Source: Rhyacophila brunnea
Taxonomy: Eukaryota > Arthropoda > Insecta > Trichoptera > Rhyacophilidae
NCBI GenBank assembly: GCA_022495005.1
Contig: JAGYXB010001100.1
Location: 2,108,001-2,172,000 of the forward strand
Direction of reading: 5' to 3'
Length of the DNA stretch: 64,000 bases
Under the pieces are notes generated by a model. That model was given only the letters and a program-made list of their open reading frames with translations, did no database searches and was not told the DNA's origin. Positions 43,190-54,960 of this stretch are shown piece by piece. Within the stretch, counting starts at the first letter, position 1, and every line of letters begins with the position of its first letter. The translations under genes were made by a program, and so were the position numbers.

Positions 43190-43350
43190 GACTTCCTATC
43201 CATTAGTTTGTCTCATTATTGAGAATTATAGGTGTTGCCAGCAATCTCCTTCCATTTTGATTCTTGAGCGATCCTACGATGATCTGGTTCTTCTAACATT
43301 GTTATTCCAGTCTCTTTCTTTGTTATGTTGCACCATCTGGAAGGCGCACG
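43190..43350 (-). pseudogene. RTE-like LINE ORF2 C-terminus
   Basis: The minus strand reads CGRAPSRWCNITKKETGIT, HRRIAQESKWKEIAGNTY, the 'GR.P.RW.DDI.K..G......A.+R..WK' ending of RTE-type ORFs. Short, 5' truncated, directly downstream of SINE-B. Confidence 0.65.
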
Positions 43351-43577
43351 CCCACAAAACTTCATACCTTCAACGAAACCAGTAAAGCACATCCAACATG
43401 GAAACAACATCAGCCACAGGATCAATTACACGGAAATTTATTTCTAACATAATCACCGTCACCACTTTTTTCAGAACTATAAAAACATCATACGAACTTA
43501 CACATAAACTAATAGACCATCTTTTACGAAAATATTAACATAATTACCTAATGTTATGTATTTTATAAAAAAACTGT
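43351..43577. other. Spacer
   Basis: Nothing recognised. Confidence 0.4.
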
Positions 43578-43678
43578 GTTCAGACGGTCAAATATTTTTT
43601 TCCACGAGAAGGAGCGATAATTTTGGAGATTTTATGAACCGGAACGGTGCTCCGGTTCTCTTCGGTTCATCTCGAGCC
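43578..43678. mobile_element. GCTCGAAATG-family MITE, right fragment
   Basis: TTCAGACGGTCAAATA...CCACGAGAAGGAGCGATAA and GTTCATCTCGAGCC match the 19973-20212 right half. Confidence 0.65.
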
Positions 43679-43926
43679 ATACAGACCACGGAGCAATGAG
43701 AGCATATTATGTAAGCGTGTGACTGCAAAACCTTTCAAATAAATAGTGTGTCATGTCATTAACTACAGCCCGATACTAGAAAAAGATCGATGGACTCTCG
43801 GAACACTGTGCAGATAACATAAATACGAAATTTATCTCTAAAATCTAAAACATCTGAAACAATAAAATAACACATAAACACTACCTACATAACATATCGA
43901 ATACTGGTCATAAAATAAAATAAAGA

Positions 43927-44603
43927 AATACATGAGGAAACATTAATTCGCAAATTCATGATATACCTATACGAGGCGTCTTATTACAAAAAGCGACAAG
44001 TCCACAATTCAATATTTTCGGGAAACAACATTTTTATGTTTCAAGCTTCAATTATTTGTTTTAACGTGAGATATATTTTTCCGTTGTATTATATGTCCAA
44101 CCAAATGGCAATTTGTTTCAGCCGATAAACTCTTAAATGTAATAAATATAGGCAACATAAAATTGGACGGAACGCTACTTGTACCTCACTTTTTAATTTA
44201 TTCCGCACAAGGCACATATTTCCTTGACACTGTCATGAGTTTACCAGATGCTATAGGATGGGAGACGCCCTTTTCAATATTGAACGTTCCCTTATTGGTT
44301 GACTTAAACACGCGCGAAATCAACCAAGCTTTAAATAATATGAAACACGGACTTGGTGCTTTTTTTTTTAACAAATCGAGACTTAAAATATTTTTTTTCG
44401 AAGGGTTATGTCGCGTTTTGGAATTTATAGATCAATACATAATGTGTAAAATTATACAAAGAATACCTACGTGCGTATTTTTTTCTCGATGTTGGCCAAA
44501 TGTGGACTTATCGCTTTTTGGAATTAGACGCTTCATATATATTAATCTAGCAATTTGTAATTATAACTATTTTAATGAATTATGTCTTAAAAATGAAAAA
44601 TGA
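43927..44603 (+). pseudogene. Unidentified coding remnant, about 225 codons in two frames
   Basis: The second frame is open from about 44123 to TGA 44601-44603. It is rich in hydrophobic and aromatic residues (SLPDAIGWETPFSILN, RCWPNVDLSLFGIRRF). The preceding frame is open from about 43927 to a TAA at 44128-44130 (RKFMIYLYEASYYKKRQV). The switch happens at TTTGTTTCAGCCGAT, so either a single frameshift or a splice acceptor would explain it. Codon and residue use look coding. It matches no repeat in the window. I cannot name the family; an old captured gene or an endogenous viral remnant are both possible. Confidence 0.4.
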
Positions 44604-44619
44604 ACTTAATATTAGAAAA

Positions 44620-44826
44620 ACAGTATAAAGAGTACAAAATACAAATATTATAAAGTACATACATACATGGAAGTACACTGAATGAACTAGGTATACCCTA
44701 TTTTAAGAATTTATAAAACAACGCCCACCTATACTCATCCTCAAGAGTAAGAGGAATATAATATCAACATCCGAAGCAATTTGGTTGAACAGTGAGTTAT
44801 CACCATCCCAATTGGCATCTCCACTA
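44620..44826 (-). mobile_element. CR1/Jockey-like LINE, 3' fragment (copy 4)
   Basis: GGAAGTACACTGAATGAACT, CCTATTTTAAGAATTTATAA, AACATCCGAAGCAATTTGGT and CATCCCAATTGGCATC match 5850-5985. Truncated on both sides. Confidence 0.78.
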
Positions 44827-45308
44827 TATCGGAGCATAAATTATGGTCTCATAAATGTAGGACGTTGTTTAACAGATGTCCACGACGACACGCACGTCGT
44901 AGATACAACGGTTTTTCTGCGTTCCCTATTTTCCCTCCTATTCGTCTGTTGTTTTCCTATGAGTCATAATACACCCCACGTTGGAAGAACTTAGTACGCA
45001 CGCACACTTCCGTGGCATATATGAGAAGCACGATCGCATTATTACTATTTTAAATGTCTGCTAAGTAAGTAGGTCCCCACTACGCCACTCGATCAATATC
45101 GTGAAAATTGTATTGTCAAAACTGTGAACTATATTTAGCTCGTGAATAGAATAATGTTATACCTAAACCATTTATATTCAACAGTATTTATTTACTTGTT
45201 GATGTTACTATTATATACCTAGTTGGAGCGAGTTATTTATTGGACTATTTTCTTTAGAAAAACCTTCAAATTATATAACAGCTATTAAGAGTCCAAACAT
45301 GAAGATAT
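44827..45308. other. Spacer, nothing recognised
   Basis: The frame at 44785-44994 overlaps the LINE fragment and is not a gene. Confidence 0.4.
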
Positions 45309-45316
45309 GCCCCGGG

Positions 45317-45871
45317 CAGTGACGTCCCGTGGGGGTAGGCAGATTGAGCGTCGCTTGGGGGCGGCAGTTACCCAAAGGGCGGCAAATTGGGGAGAATCAC
45401 TAGGTATATAATAAATAGAAAAATTCATTAAAAAATTCAGCTCACTGGTTGCATACAAAATGTATTAATTAGGTACTATACAAGTTATAGCAGGATTTTT
45501 GTCGGGTTCGCGATGTCTAGTTTTCTTCCGTTCTCCTTGGACATCCGTTCTTGGTGAACACCATTGACAAGTGCATCCCTAATTTAAAATGTATCCAAAT
45601 ATGTTTGCCAGTCACTCACGAGTTTTGGAAGTTGTCAAGTATATTTTTAAATGTACCTATCTGAAACCGTAGACACGCGATATTGTCTATTGAAGGAGAT
45701 ATGGCATTTAAATTAGATTTAGTGAAAGACATATTGTTAGTAATGTATCCATACAATACATTTCTTAGATATTGGAATCATGAATGGATGATAAAGTACC
45801 AACTCTATAAAAAAAATGTGGCGGCATTTTGGCACTGCCTAGGGGCGGCATTTTGACTAGGGACGTCACTG
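45317..45871. mobile_element. hAT element, CAGTGACGTCCC family (complete, inverted)
   Basis: CAGTGACGTCCCGTGGGGGT and ...TAGGGACGTCACTG; GCCCCGGG is duplicated at 45309-45316 and 45872-45879. 555 bp; reverse orientation relative to 31895-32516. Confidence 0.94.
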
Positions 45872-45918
45872 GCCCCGGGTGACACCAACCCTAGTTATGA
45901 TGCGTTGATGATCCGCAC

Positions 45919-46279
45919 CATGGCCCCCACAAGGGGGGGGGGCTGACAGGGCTTTAGCCTGGGGGCCCGGGTTCAGAAGGGGCCCGGCGAGGCGAGACGA
46001 CCAGTAAAAAAAGTCGCCTTAAATAATATTATTATTTAAAGTTATGTGATTGTACGATACAATAATTTATAATTGTGTATCAATACTCGACATCTCCATA
46101 ATTCAAATGGATGTATTAAATTATACAATAAAACAGTAAACATACAGATTAATTTTACTGCTTACACAATTTGGAAAACGCTACTGTAGAGCGTCACACT
46201 GCCTTTATCCTTAGCGATAGGTAGAGGGGCCCACCAAAGATCCTAGCCTGGGGGCCCGCTTCACGATGCGGGGCCCATG
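45919..46279 (+). mobile_element. hAT-like MITE, CATGGCC family (complete)
   Basis: CATGGCCCCCACAAGGGGGG and ...GATGCGGGGCCCATG; ATCCGCAC is duplicated at 45911-45918 and 46280-46287. 361 bp. Confidence 0.93.
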
Positions 46280-46287
46280 ATCCGCAC

Positions 46288-46488
46288 ACACAATAGAAAA
46301 ATTAGAGGGAACGTTGGTTACGACATGAAAAACCCAATCGATTTTGCACGCATCAGCGAAACATTCATCGTTGAAATACGTACAATATCATAAAGTAAGA
46401 AGATAATTGAATGCTTTTCTAGGCTGTCAAATATGTATTAGCCCAGGGCCCCTTCAAGCGTAAATACGACCCTTCTTGGATTAGTCAA
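46288..46488. other. Spacer
   Basis: Nothing recognised. Confidence 0.4.
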
Positions 46489-46635
46489 CTAGAGATCTCC
46501 ACTGGATATGTTTTGTTTTGTTGTAGACACTAGTTCCTTGAAATTTTGGCGATACTGTTCATCCAGGAAAGTCAGATGTTTTGATGATCCATCATCAGTC
46601 ATCCTCATTACATATCCAGCCCTCAGCTTCGCCAT
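46489..46635 (-). other. Short coding-like ORF, 48 codons (minus)
   Basis: ATG complement at 46633-46635 opens MAKLRAGYVMRMTDDGSS, then LTFLDEQYRQNFKELVST, ending GDL and TAG. The frame upstream reads RCVICVKENRR before a stop, with a C-x-x-C. Composition looks coding, and it is not in any repeat family here. Family unknown; could be the C-terminus of a decayed gene or transposase. Confidence 0.3.
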
Positions 46636-46914
46636 GCGTCTACATCTGAATTAGCGGCGATTTTCTTTGACGCAGATGACGCATCGATTCGTCAGAAGAT
46701 AGAAGTGTTGGTCAGTGAGATAATCCAACCGTTTCTACCTAGACCACATGTAGTTTCAATCACAATAGGTAGGTAGCAGAAATGTTTAAGACAATTGATA
46801 AAATAGTCCCAACTGTCCCTCCGCGCAGAGGTAACAAATTACAAGTTCCGTATTTTCTTCGCAAATATTAAAAAACACTGTGTTCCAAGTGTCTCTGCAA
46901 ACCCCCTATGTTTT
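46636..46914. other. Spacer
   Basis: Nothing recognised. Confidence 0.35.
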
Positions 46915-47200
46915 AACCCATGGGTAGTCAACCTTTTTATACCTACCACCCACTTTTGTATCTCTGTTAGTAGTAAAATTTTCTAACCGCTCACCGGTTC
47001 CACAGTAATGGCGATTTATAAAGTAGGGAAGTAATTTTACTTCATAAAATTTATAAAGCAGAGTTACAGCAAGTTAAAGCATATAATAATAATTACTTAC
47101 CAAATATTTTACGTCAGACTTTCGGTAACTTTGGTAGAATAAATCTTTATAAAACAACTTAGGTACTGTAGTTAACTCTATCTTTTTATTTATACTTTGC
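46915..47200 (+). mobile_element. hAT-like terminal fragment (GGGTAGTCAACC type)
   Basis: CCATGGGTAGTCAACCTTTT followed by ACCTACCACCCACTTTTGTA and CTAACCGCTCACCGG resembles non-autonomous hAT ends. The matching right end was not found. Confidence 0.5.
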
Positions 47201-47363
47201 ATACATATAAGCATGAAGTCTAATGAAATTTCTGAGGCTGACGCTGCGAAACTAAATACTGGATATCTGGCTCAATTTTTTGTGAGGAACAAACGAAGGT
47301 CACATCTTTGGGAAATATAATGATGTATGATAACATAATGGAAATGTGTTTAATGTAATGTGA

Positions 47364-47483
47364 ACAATCACAAACACCCAGGCTTTGAGAAAAACACATA
47401 AATGTTTTTGTCATAACCGGGAATCGAACCCAGAACTCTCGGGTGGAAGGCCAGCGCCTTACCCACTGCACCACGAGAGCCGC
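47364..47483 (-). mobile_element. SINE-A (inverted, 3' truncated)
   Basis: AACAATCACAAACACCCAGG, B box complement CCGGGAATCGAACCC, head complement CACTGCACCACGAGAGCCGC. The A-rich tail is missing. Confidence 0.85.
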
Positions 47484-49003
47484 CTACTGGTTTATTATTG
47501 ACACAATATAAGTTATAAGATAGGTAAGTATAATATATATTATGTTTGATTACACAACGCGTGTGCGAGGATAAGTATTTAGGGAGGTTGGAACTGAATT
47601 CAAAAACATTATCTATTATTATGAATCTGAATTTAGCGTCAACCGAAATACTTAATTACTTAGGATATGTGCAACTTCTGGGGCGCCTCGGCGAGCTTAG
47701 GCCTACGTCCCCTTTATATGTAGTTACTGTCTGGAGGGTTGGATGATTTTTGAGTGAAAAGTGACCTCGGTGGCTTCGCGACCGACCGATGCCAGTTTGG
47801 AGGTCTGAGTGAATTTATCTCTAGTAAGTTTAACAAGTTTTTTCTTGCGTCCAAAACAAGGGTTCCGTCGGTTCAGGTCACGTCGTGTTCTTGTGCTTCT
47901 TGTTTGCTTCCGGCACTGCAGTTTTCGTCCGCTTTCTCGTCCAGGTCATCGTCTTCTTAGGTTTTCTTTTCCCAGCGGTAGTCACCAGGATTGATGATGT
48001 TTTACTTCTGAGTCGTAGGATGTCTGTTTGAGGGCTTGTGCACCGTGGGTTGTCTTCATGTGGTTTTTAGGATCTCGGCGCTTGGATGATTGATGCAGTT
48101 CCCTCGAGTATCAAATCGTCTTTTTTTGCTAAACCCTTGATCTAAGTGGTTTGGTATTTATTATTTTTTAATACCTAGGGTGGGTGGGTTCTGATAATTG
48201 TACTTAGGTCAAGTGACAGACTGGCCACCATCTTTTGTTATTTAGTTTATACTTGAGGGAAATTCGATCTCCGTGTGACGCAATAGGGTCCCGATTGCGG
48301 TCGCTGAAAAAGAAGGATTGGAAGTCTGAAGGGACCTGAAGGTCAACCGAAATTCACGATGAATCGGTTTTATTACAGCTACCGTGCGGGGAGCGTCCAG
48401 ATGGTTGCCATCATAAAAAGAGGGTGTTAGTACCTATTGACGTTGATAGTTGGAATTTATGGTTTTTGTATCGAGGAGGCCACACAATCAATCCAGTGCC
48501 CTTGTACTTCCACGTCCCTAAATCCGCCACTGATCCGAATTATGACAATGCAATGTGATGTCAGATGTGTAATGCATAGAGGCCATATAGCAAAGTGTAA
48601 ATGTGTATATACCTACCTACTAAATATACCAAACTGGCCTAAAGCCATACAAAACATACAATGTTTGCAAAGATTCTCGTTAATTGTTATTTTGGGACGT
48701 TATAAGTAGGTACTAAATCATAATATTAAAATAATATACTTACAATATAGGTACATAATTTATCGAAGTTTAACATACAGCAGGCAACGATAAAATTAAC
48801 AGTGTGGAAATATTCAAATCGTAAAGATAGTGTTTAATCTATTTTAGTGCATGTGTCGTATAATATCCACCTATTATAAAAAGGTAAAATATTATAGAAA
48901 AAATTGTTCAGTAAAATATTGATGACGAACAATTCAAATTTAAGTAGGTACCTACTGTAAATATGGCTATTTTTGGACTTTTTTTCAGTTATCTACCATC
49001 TTA
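47484..49003. other. Mixed spacer with a GC-richer block (47690-48420)
   Basis: The GC-richer block contains open frames on both strands; on the minus strand an acidic reading (DLDEKADENCSAGSKQEAQE) appears near 47900. No domain recognised. TCCCTAAATCCGCCACTG (48518-48535) looks like a hAT end without partner. Confidence 0.35.
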
Positions 49004-49300
49004 GACTATATCAGCGATTTCAAAACTGGGAGGCGCGGGGTGTTGCAAAGGGAGGCGCGAACGGTTTAGCACAATTAATTAATGTAGCCACAGGTTAGCA
49101 GTTTGCAAATATATAGTTTATAAAACGGCCGCTAGTTATAAACATAAATTCCATAAAAAACAGTCCTATAAAAGGTTGTTTGCAAACCTATCTGAAAATA
49201 TGGAGACTAATTTTATAATACCCCACTTCTATACTATTGTGAAGCGCGCTAGCTATCTCGTGAAAAAATGAAATAAAGGGTCAACTCTTAATTTTAAAAT

Positions 49301-50698
49301 TTAAGGGGGGACATGCTCGTCGAAGGTCAAAATTGAGTTTTTATTGTATTTTCAAACCATGATCCTGGACACTCCTTAAACGTTGTAGATAATCTATTTA
49401 CATAATTTTGAAGCCCTATTATCCTTTATAGTTATTTTACACATTTGATGACTGCATGAAGTATTTTTGTTACATAAAATAGTATTCTTTTAAACCTCTC
49501 GCTCTAATGTTTTAGAATATAGTCATATTTCGGTACATAACTGTGCAGTGGTGTTAAGATTTTTTACATTTATTAATTTTTAAACGCATTTATAAAACCA
49601 TTAGCATAATTTATTACGAGATAATTTTTATAAAATATTCACGATAAAAAATTATATTGATAATCTCTGTGATCCCAAATTTGACAAGAATTAGGCATTT
49701 TATTATTCAAAAAATCGGCAAGATTAACACATTTGAAGATGATTCTAAAGATACTTATTATAAGCTATGTCTTTGACCATTCAAGTGTGATAAACATCTT
49801 ATGAATAATGATTGCTTTATAATAATTATTGACCCAAGAATAAGGTAGTGTTTTTTTGAAATACGCCATTTCCTTTTGTCATTCCCAGTGGTTAAGCTAC
49901 AACATACGGCCGTAGCCATAAATTGACAAACTATAATTAAAGTAGGGAGTAAAATGATGTTAACGCGCGTGTTTGAACATGTACCTAACCGATTTTTTTT
50001 TTATTTTTTTAAACGGTACATGTTCAAACACGCGCGTCAATATCATTTTACTCCCTACTTCAATTATAGTTTGTCAATTTATGGCTACGGCCGTATGTTG
50101 TAGCTTAACCACTGGGGAATGACAAAAGAAATGGCGTATTTCAAAAAAACACTACCTTATTCTTAGGTCAATAATTATTATAAAGCAATCATTATTCATA
50201 AGATGTTTATCACACTTGAATGGTCAAAGACATAGCTTATAATAAGTATCTTTAGAATCATCTTCAAATGTGTTAATCTTGCCGATTTTTTGAATAATAA
50301 AATGCCTAATTCTTGTCAAATTTGGGATCACAGAGATTATCAATATAATTTTTTATCGTGAATATTTTACAAAAATTATCTCGTAATAAATTATACTAAT
50401 GGTTTTATAAATGCGATTTAAAAATTAATAAATGTAAAAAATCTTAACACCACTGCACAGTTATGTACCGAAATATGACTATTCTAAAACATTAGAGCGA
50501 GAGGTTTAAAAGAATACTATTTTATGTAACAAAAACACTTCATGCAGTCATCAAATGTTTAAAATAACTATAAAGGATAATAAGGCTTCAAAATTATATA
50601 AATAGATTATCTACAACGTTTAAGGAGTGTCCAGGATCATGGTTTGAAAATACAATAAAAAGTCAATTTTGACCTTCGACGAGCATGTCCCCCCTTAA
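49301..50698. mobile_element. P2 element: 1.4-kb near-perfect palindrome with TTAA ends
   Basis: Left arm 49301-49985 and right arm 50015-50698 are inverted copies separated by 29 bp. By eye they differ at roughly a dozen or two positions, including small indels, over 684 bp. Ends are TTAAGGGGGGACATGCTCGT and its complement, with TTAA on both sides. The paralogous hAT at 61742-61770 reads GAAATTTGAGGCAAATTTG without the insert, so only TTAA was duplicated. Non-coding; a transcript would fold into a very long hairpin. Confidence 0.95.
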
Positions 50699-50759
50699 GG
50701 CAAATTTGTTGAGGAATGATAATTTTAATTTTGCTGTTAAACTTGTCTATTTGGTTGAA

Positions 50760-51033
50760 ATTAAAAAAAAATGAGTGAATACATCAATGCAACGACCAGC
50801 ATTCGCTGATTTAAAAAGACAAATTGAAGGCATTCATAAAAAAATTGAGCTTTGGAAATCAAAATTACAAGTTCGCCATGTTTCCACTTTTAAATGATTT
50901 CTGCGCCAGATATATTGAAGCAAACAAAAATCTATTTACTGAGTTCTTGGTTAGTTTGCTAATGCACTTTTCACATTATTTTATTAATAGTAAAAAAGTC
51001 GTCTGCGGTACTGTTTTGTTTCGGGACTATTGA
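50760..51033 (+). pseudogene. hAT transposase fragment (CAGCGATTTCCAAA family)
   Basis: The plus strand reads DLKRQIEGIHKKIELWKSKL, then in another frame KFAMFPLLNDFCARYIEANK and LFTEFLVSLLMHFSHYF. It corresponds to the middle of ZBED5-like hAT transposases (the 'F...+...L..W' and 'FP.L.....' stretch ending in HL..L...F..YF). The paralog at about 61840-62040 keeps the same fragment. Confidence 0.75.
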
Positions 51034-51384
51034 ATATTTTAAATAAGTGGTTGTGCGTTGCAATTTGATGTGATACCTATATGATGATTGATATAATTAA
51101 ATGATAACTCCCGTGTATAATTTAAGAAACTGGAAAGGATTGACTACTATTCAAATTGATTATGCTAAGAAACAAGCACATTCATCGCATGAAAAATAAA
51201 TTAATTTAAAAATGAATAAAAAATATGTAGTAAAACCTTGTTTATTTTTATATTTTTTTTTTCATTTTTATATTTGTACATTGTTGACTATTTAAAAAGG
51301 TGTCTGTATTATTTAATGAAATACAGGGGGGGGGAGGCGCCAAGATTAGATTTTTTTTAAAAAGGAGGCGTTTGGAAACCACTG

Positions 51385-52008
51385 TACTATACTATTGTCT
51401 ACCATAGCCTGCCTATATTCAGAAGACACCCTTCGCCACTGGGACAGATAGATGAGAGAAAGTCTGCCGTCTGAGGTTGGACAATATTGTTACCTAGGTA
51501 CCTATATATTATTGTTTTATCGATATTTTATACTTCCATTCAATATTTCTGAAGAGTAGAGCGCGTGTACCTAAGCATGTAGGACGTAGGTACTTCACTA
51601 ATTTAATTGACATATTTGGAAATATCACTGTTTCAAGTAGGTAGGTATGTTTAAATATTGAATATAAAAAATATATTTTTTCGACCCACTAAAGACTGAC
51701 TGCATGAAGTCAATAACAATGCATACAAACTCTTGCAATTTTTTGTTTTTGTTTTGTTCACAATGCGAAATAGGTGGCCGAGTTTTTTTTTAAATTTTCA
51801 TTTAGAGGTCACAATGCCAGACGACCCAGACGTACCAAATGCATACAGATGTATTTTAGGCTTGTTATGCAGTCACCGATATGTGCAATAATATCATCAT
51901 TACAATAAACCACACTCTTGCCAACAAATAAATTAAAATATTTAAAAAAAAAAATACGATAATCGTAAAAAATTCAAGGACAATTAATTAGTATTGGAAT
52001 ATAGCATA
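51385..52008. other. AT-rich spacer, nothing recognised
   Basis: No signal. Confidence 0.45.
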
Positions 52009-52016
52009 TTATGCAA

Positions 52017-52942
52017 CAGTGGCGAAGGGTGGAGGTAGACTGTTAAGATTCGACATAAATAGTTCACACTAAACTTTGTCAGTCATACTAATTTGTTTTC
52101 ATAGAGCTAAGAATACAATTTGCAGATGGCGCTGGTTAGTTTTTGAAATGAAATTAAACCTTGCTTAAACCAAACCATACTAGTTTAGGTTTAGTTTTTT
52201 AAAATTCGTTAATCCTTGCCGCCAGCAATCTACAATCGATAAAAAATATTCTCGCATCTATAAAATATCTGAAATTATGTATGGTTTAATGGCATAATTT
52301 TGGATATTTTATAGATAAATGAATATTTTTTGACTATTATCTACTATGGCCTGGAAAAAGCAAGGTTTAATTGAATTTTAAATTCTATCTACACACGGAG
52401 TCGTCCAGATGCAAAACCTGGTTTGGACAGATTTTTGGCAAAATAATAAAAACTGTTTTTGACACTTCTAGGCAAGATATCATTACGCTTTTATTTAGAA
52501 AATTTAAAAAATATATATATTTCGTTGGTACACAAAAGCATTTTGTAATCAGGCTTTAAAATAAATAGGTATTATGGTTTAAAATCTGAATATGACAGGT
52601 TTTGCACCTTAATTGCAACCGAGATCATCAGAAATATAGCAGGTTTTGAAACCGACTGAATTTTTCAAACCTAATTGTAGGTATAAGGTTTATGCAGTGG
52701 TTTGCAGCTCGTTTCATAGTTGTGTAGCCTGTAGCCCATATACTATTATGTTTAGCCTGAGACGAGTAGAATCCAGGGCTACCAAAACCTCAGAATCGAA
52801 AGAATATGGGGATAGCAGGTTTTGCACCTGGACAACTCTAAATGTAGTCTTATTCAATGAAAACATATACGTTTGACTGACAAAGTTTAATGTGCATTAA
52901 TAATGTCGGATCTTCACAGCCTACCTCCACTCATCGCCACTG
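52017..52942. mobile_element. hAT-like element, CAGTGGCGA family (complete)
   Basis: CAGTGGCGAAGGGTGGAGGT and ...CCTCCACTCATCGCCACTG; TTATGCAA is duplicated at 52009-52016 and 52943-52950. 926 bp. Three GCAGGTTTTG-type repeats occur inside (52410-52830). Open frames at 52371 and 52646 lack motifs. Relative: 25823-27546. Confidence 0.93.
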
Positions 52943-52950
52943 TTATGCAA

Positions 52951-53195
52951 AGAATAAAATACACTTATACTTACAAATAAGTGTGTTGAAAATTTAAACA
53001 GGTAAAAATAATAATGCGGAACCATGGGGAAGGTGTTTGTTGTAGGAAAAAAGGCTGTGATACTTACCTACTGTTACCATTATGATACGAGTATTACGGC
53101 CTATATTGCAGCGTGTAGCTGTAGTTTTGTAGCACTACTGTAGGGTGAGGAAGATTCGGCCACGGTGACGGAATTATTTACTACATTCTTTATGT
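52951..53195. other. Spacer
   Basis: Nothing recognised. Confidence 0.4.
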
Positions 53196-53770
53196 AAGGC
53201 CTTCCACTCACGAAAATACTAAAAAAGACGAGACTGAAACTTAAATTCCAGCCAGTATCTAGCTAATGTATTCCAATGGGGGCTCGCCCACAGCAAGAAT
53301 GGAATCTCTCAGTTTTAAAACGTTCATTACTAAACTGAAGAGACGCGACATGCTAGTCACCCAGTCTCTCAGTTTCCAGTCTCAGTGGTGCCAATATCAG
53401 TAGATTCTATGAAAAATCATATTTTCTTACGAAAATTGGTAGCACTGAACTGAATTGAACAAGCAATAACAAGTCAAGACGTTAAAATTAAAGATGGGCG
53501 AACTGATTTTTAATTAAAAAATTGTGGCAAAAGATGAGAAATACTCCTGCCTGTACAAACAATTACACGCTGTCAGAATATTACCGTAAAGATATTACGG
53601 AAAAGGCTTAGAATGAAGCAGGAAAGACAATGGGTTTGAGGTTATGCGACTATTATTGCAAGTGGGTTTCAGTGGCGCCGTGTGCGAAGCATGAGTCATT
53701 GGCCAGTTCATGAGTTCCATCAGCAACCAGTTATTCAGATTTTAGTTTCTCCATGAGCGAAAGGCCTAAT
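53196..53770. mobile_element. Possible MITE with AGGCCTT termini
   Basis: AGGCCTTCCACTCACGAAAA at the left and the complement of AGGCCTTTCGCTCATGGAGA at the right are about 70 percent inverted matches over some 23 bp. The flanks are compatible with TA. Non-coding. Confidence 0.5.
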
Positions 53771-54136
53771 ACTAAAAAAAAATTGTCAACCGCTGTTTTA
53801 GACTATCTCTTCGGATCCAGATATTTCACGTGTGTAGTCCCTATATCAACCAGTCAATAGATTCCAACCCGTTTTGGACCCTCGCTGAATTATTAGGCAC
53901 GGTGTAGGGTTCAAGGTGACCTTGGCGTCGCAAAATATGTGCAGAAAATACCCGTGCGGAAGGGGCATAGTTAATTCAAAGGGTGCCCAACCAACCCGGC
54001 AAGTCTAGACGGGCCACCCTCCGGAATGAAAATCATATTGCTTCATCCCCTTTGCTTCAACGCTACAAGAGACAATAATAGACCTACGAGCTACGACTGC
54101 GATTGTAGCCGCTCCTTATTCTATTATCGAAGATAA
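53771..54136. other. GC-richer spacer, nothing recognised
   Basis: 53880-54110 is locally GC-rich (GGGTGCCCAACCAACCCGG) with no ORF or known repeat. Confidence 0.35.
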
Positions 54137-54960
54137 ACTTTACTTATGCAGTTGACATTTCACATTATCACAGTTCACCGTGCGATGTTGTATCGGAAAT
54201 AGAAGGTGGTATAGTATTGAGATAAAATGTATGTACCTATAAGAAGTAAAATACCTACCTAATAAAAAATCACCGGTATACAGGGGAAAGACACAAGAAA
54301 ATAGATAGGTGAGTAAATTAAAAATAATTTCAATCATATTATCATATTATCATATAATTTAAGTAAGTACCTACCTACATAAAATTCTTCGTACTTATCT
54401 TAAGGCTATAATTTAGCTGGGGCACGGTCTAAAACGATCGTGACTACGCGACGCGAAGATTGTGCAAATGACGCGTGCAGAACAAAAGATAATTTGTCAT
54501 AAAAAGTCAACATGCGTCCATTTAATGTTATGTTTATTGTTCTATCACTAATAATGATCGTAATATATTCATTGACATGTTTTGTTTTTCAAGTAAATGG
54601 GTAACGTTTTTTAGTCATCTTTACACGATTTAAGAATTAATTCTCCCGTCGCCATCACGAAACAAATTGACGCGTGACAGCTCGACTTTCGCTCTCCGAT
54701 TGCCAGCCAGTCCGAAATTTCGTCGCACCTATGGTTGAAAACTATTTGCCGTTTCACTGAAGTACCGTCTTAAATATCTTATAGGAATAGTGACATCCTA
54801 TTATGTTATAGTTAGGTGATACCAACCAATATCAAATTAATGTTTTTTATTGAATCTAATAAAACAACGCGTATTTTTTGGTCTCAATGCTATACGGCCA
54901 TCTCATTCCGGTAAGACAGCTCAAGGTGAACTATAAGTCACGTGTTACTTTCATCACGAA
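54137..54960. mobile_element. Foldback MITE, family F (copy 3), split by P1
   Basis: Left block CAGTTCACCGTGCGATGTTG (54172) and right block TTGAATCTAATAAAACAACG with GGCCATCTCATTCCGGTAAG parallel 39130-39480. P1 at 54400-54773 interrupts it. Confidence 0.5.
54400..54773 (+). mobile_element. P1 piggyBac-like MITE (complete)
   Basis: TTAAGGCTATAATTTAGCTG to CACTGAAGTACCGTCTTAA; TTAA at 54400-54403 and 54770-54773. 374 bp. Confidence 0.9.

Larger units (their letters stand above)
49012..51384 (+). mobile_element. hAT element, CAGCGATTTCCAAA family, hosting a large palindrome
   Basis: CAGCGATTTCAAAACTGGGA and ...GTTTGGAAACCACTG termini; flanks GACTATAT and TACTATAC match at 6 of 8. Without the 1.4-kb P2 insert (49301-50698) it is about 975 bp and parallels 61501-62130. 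It contains a transposase fragment at 50760-51033 and extra middle sequence (51000-51330) absent from the shorter paralog. Confidence 0.85.
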
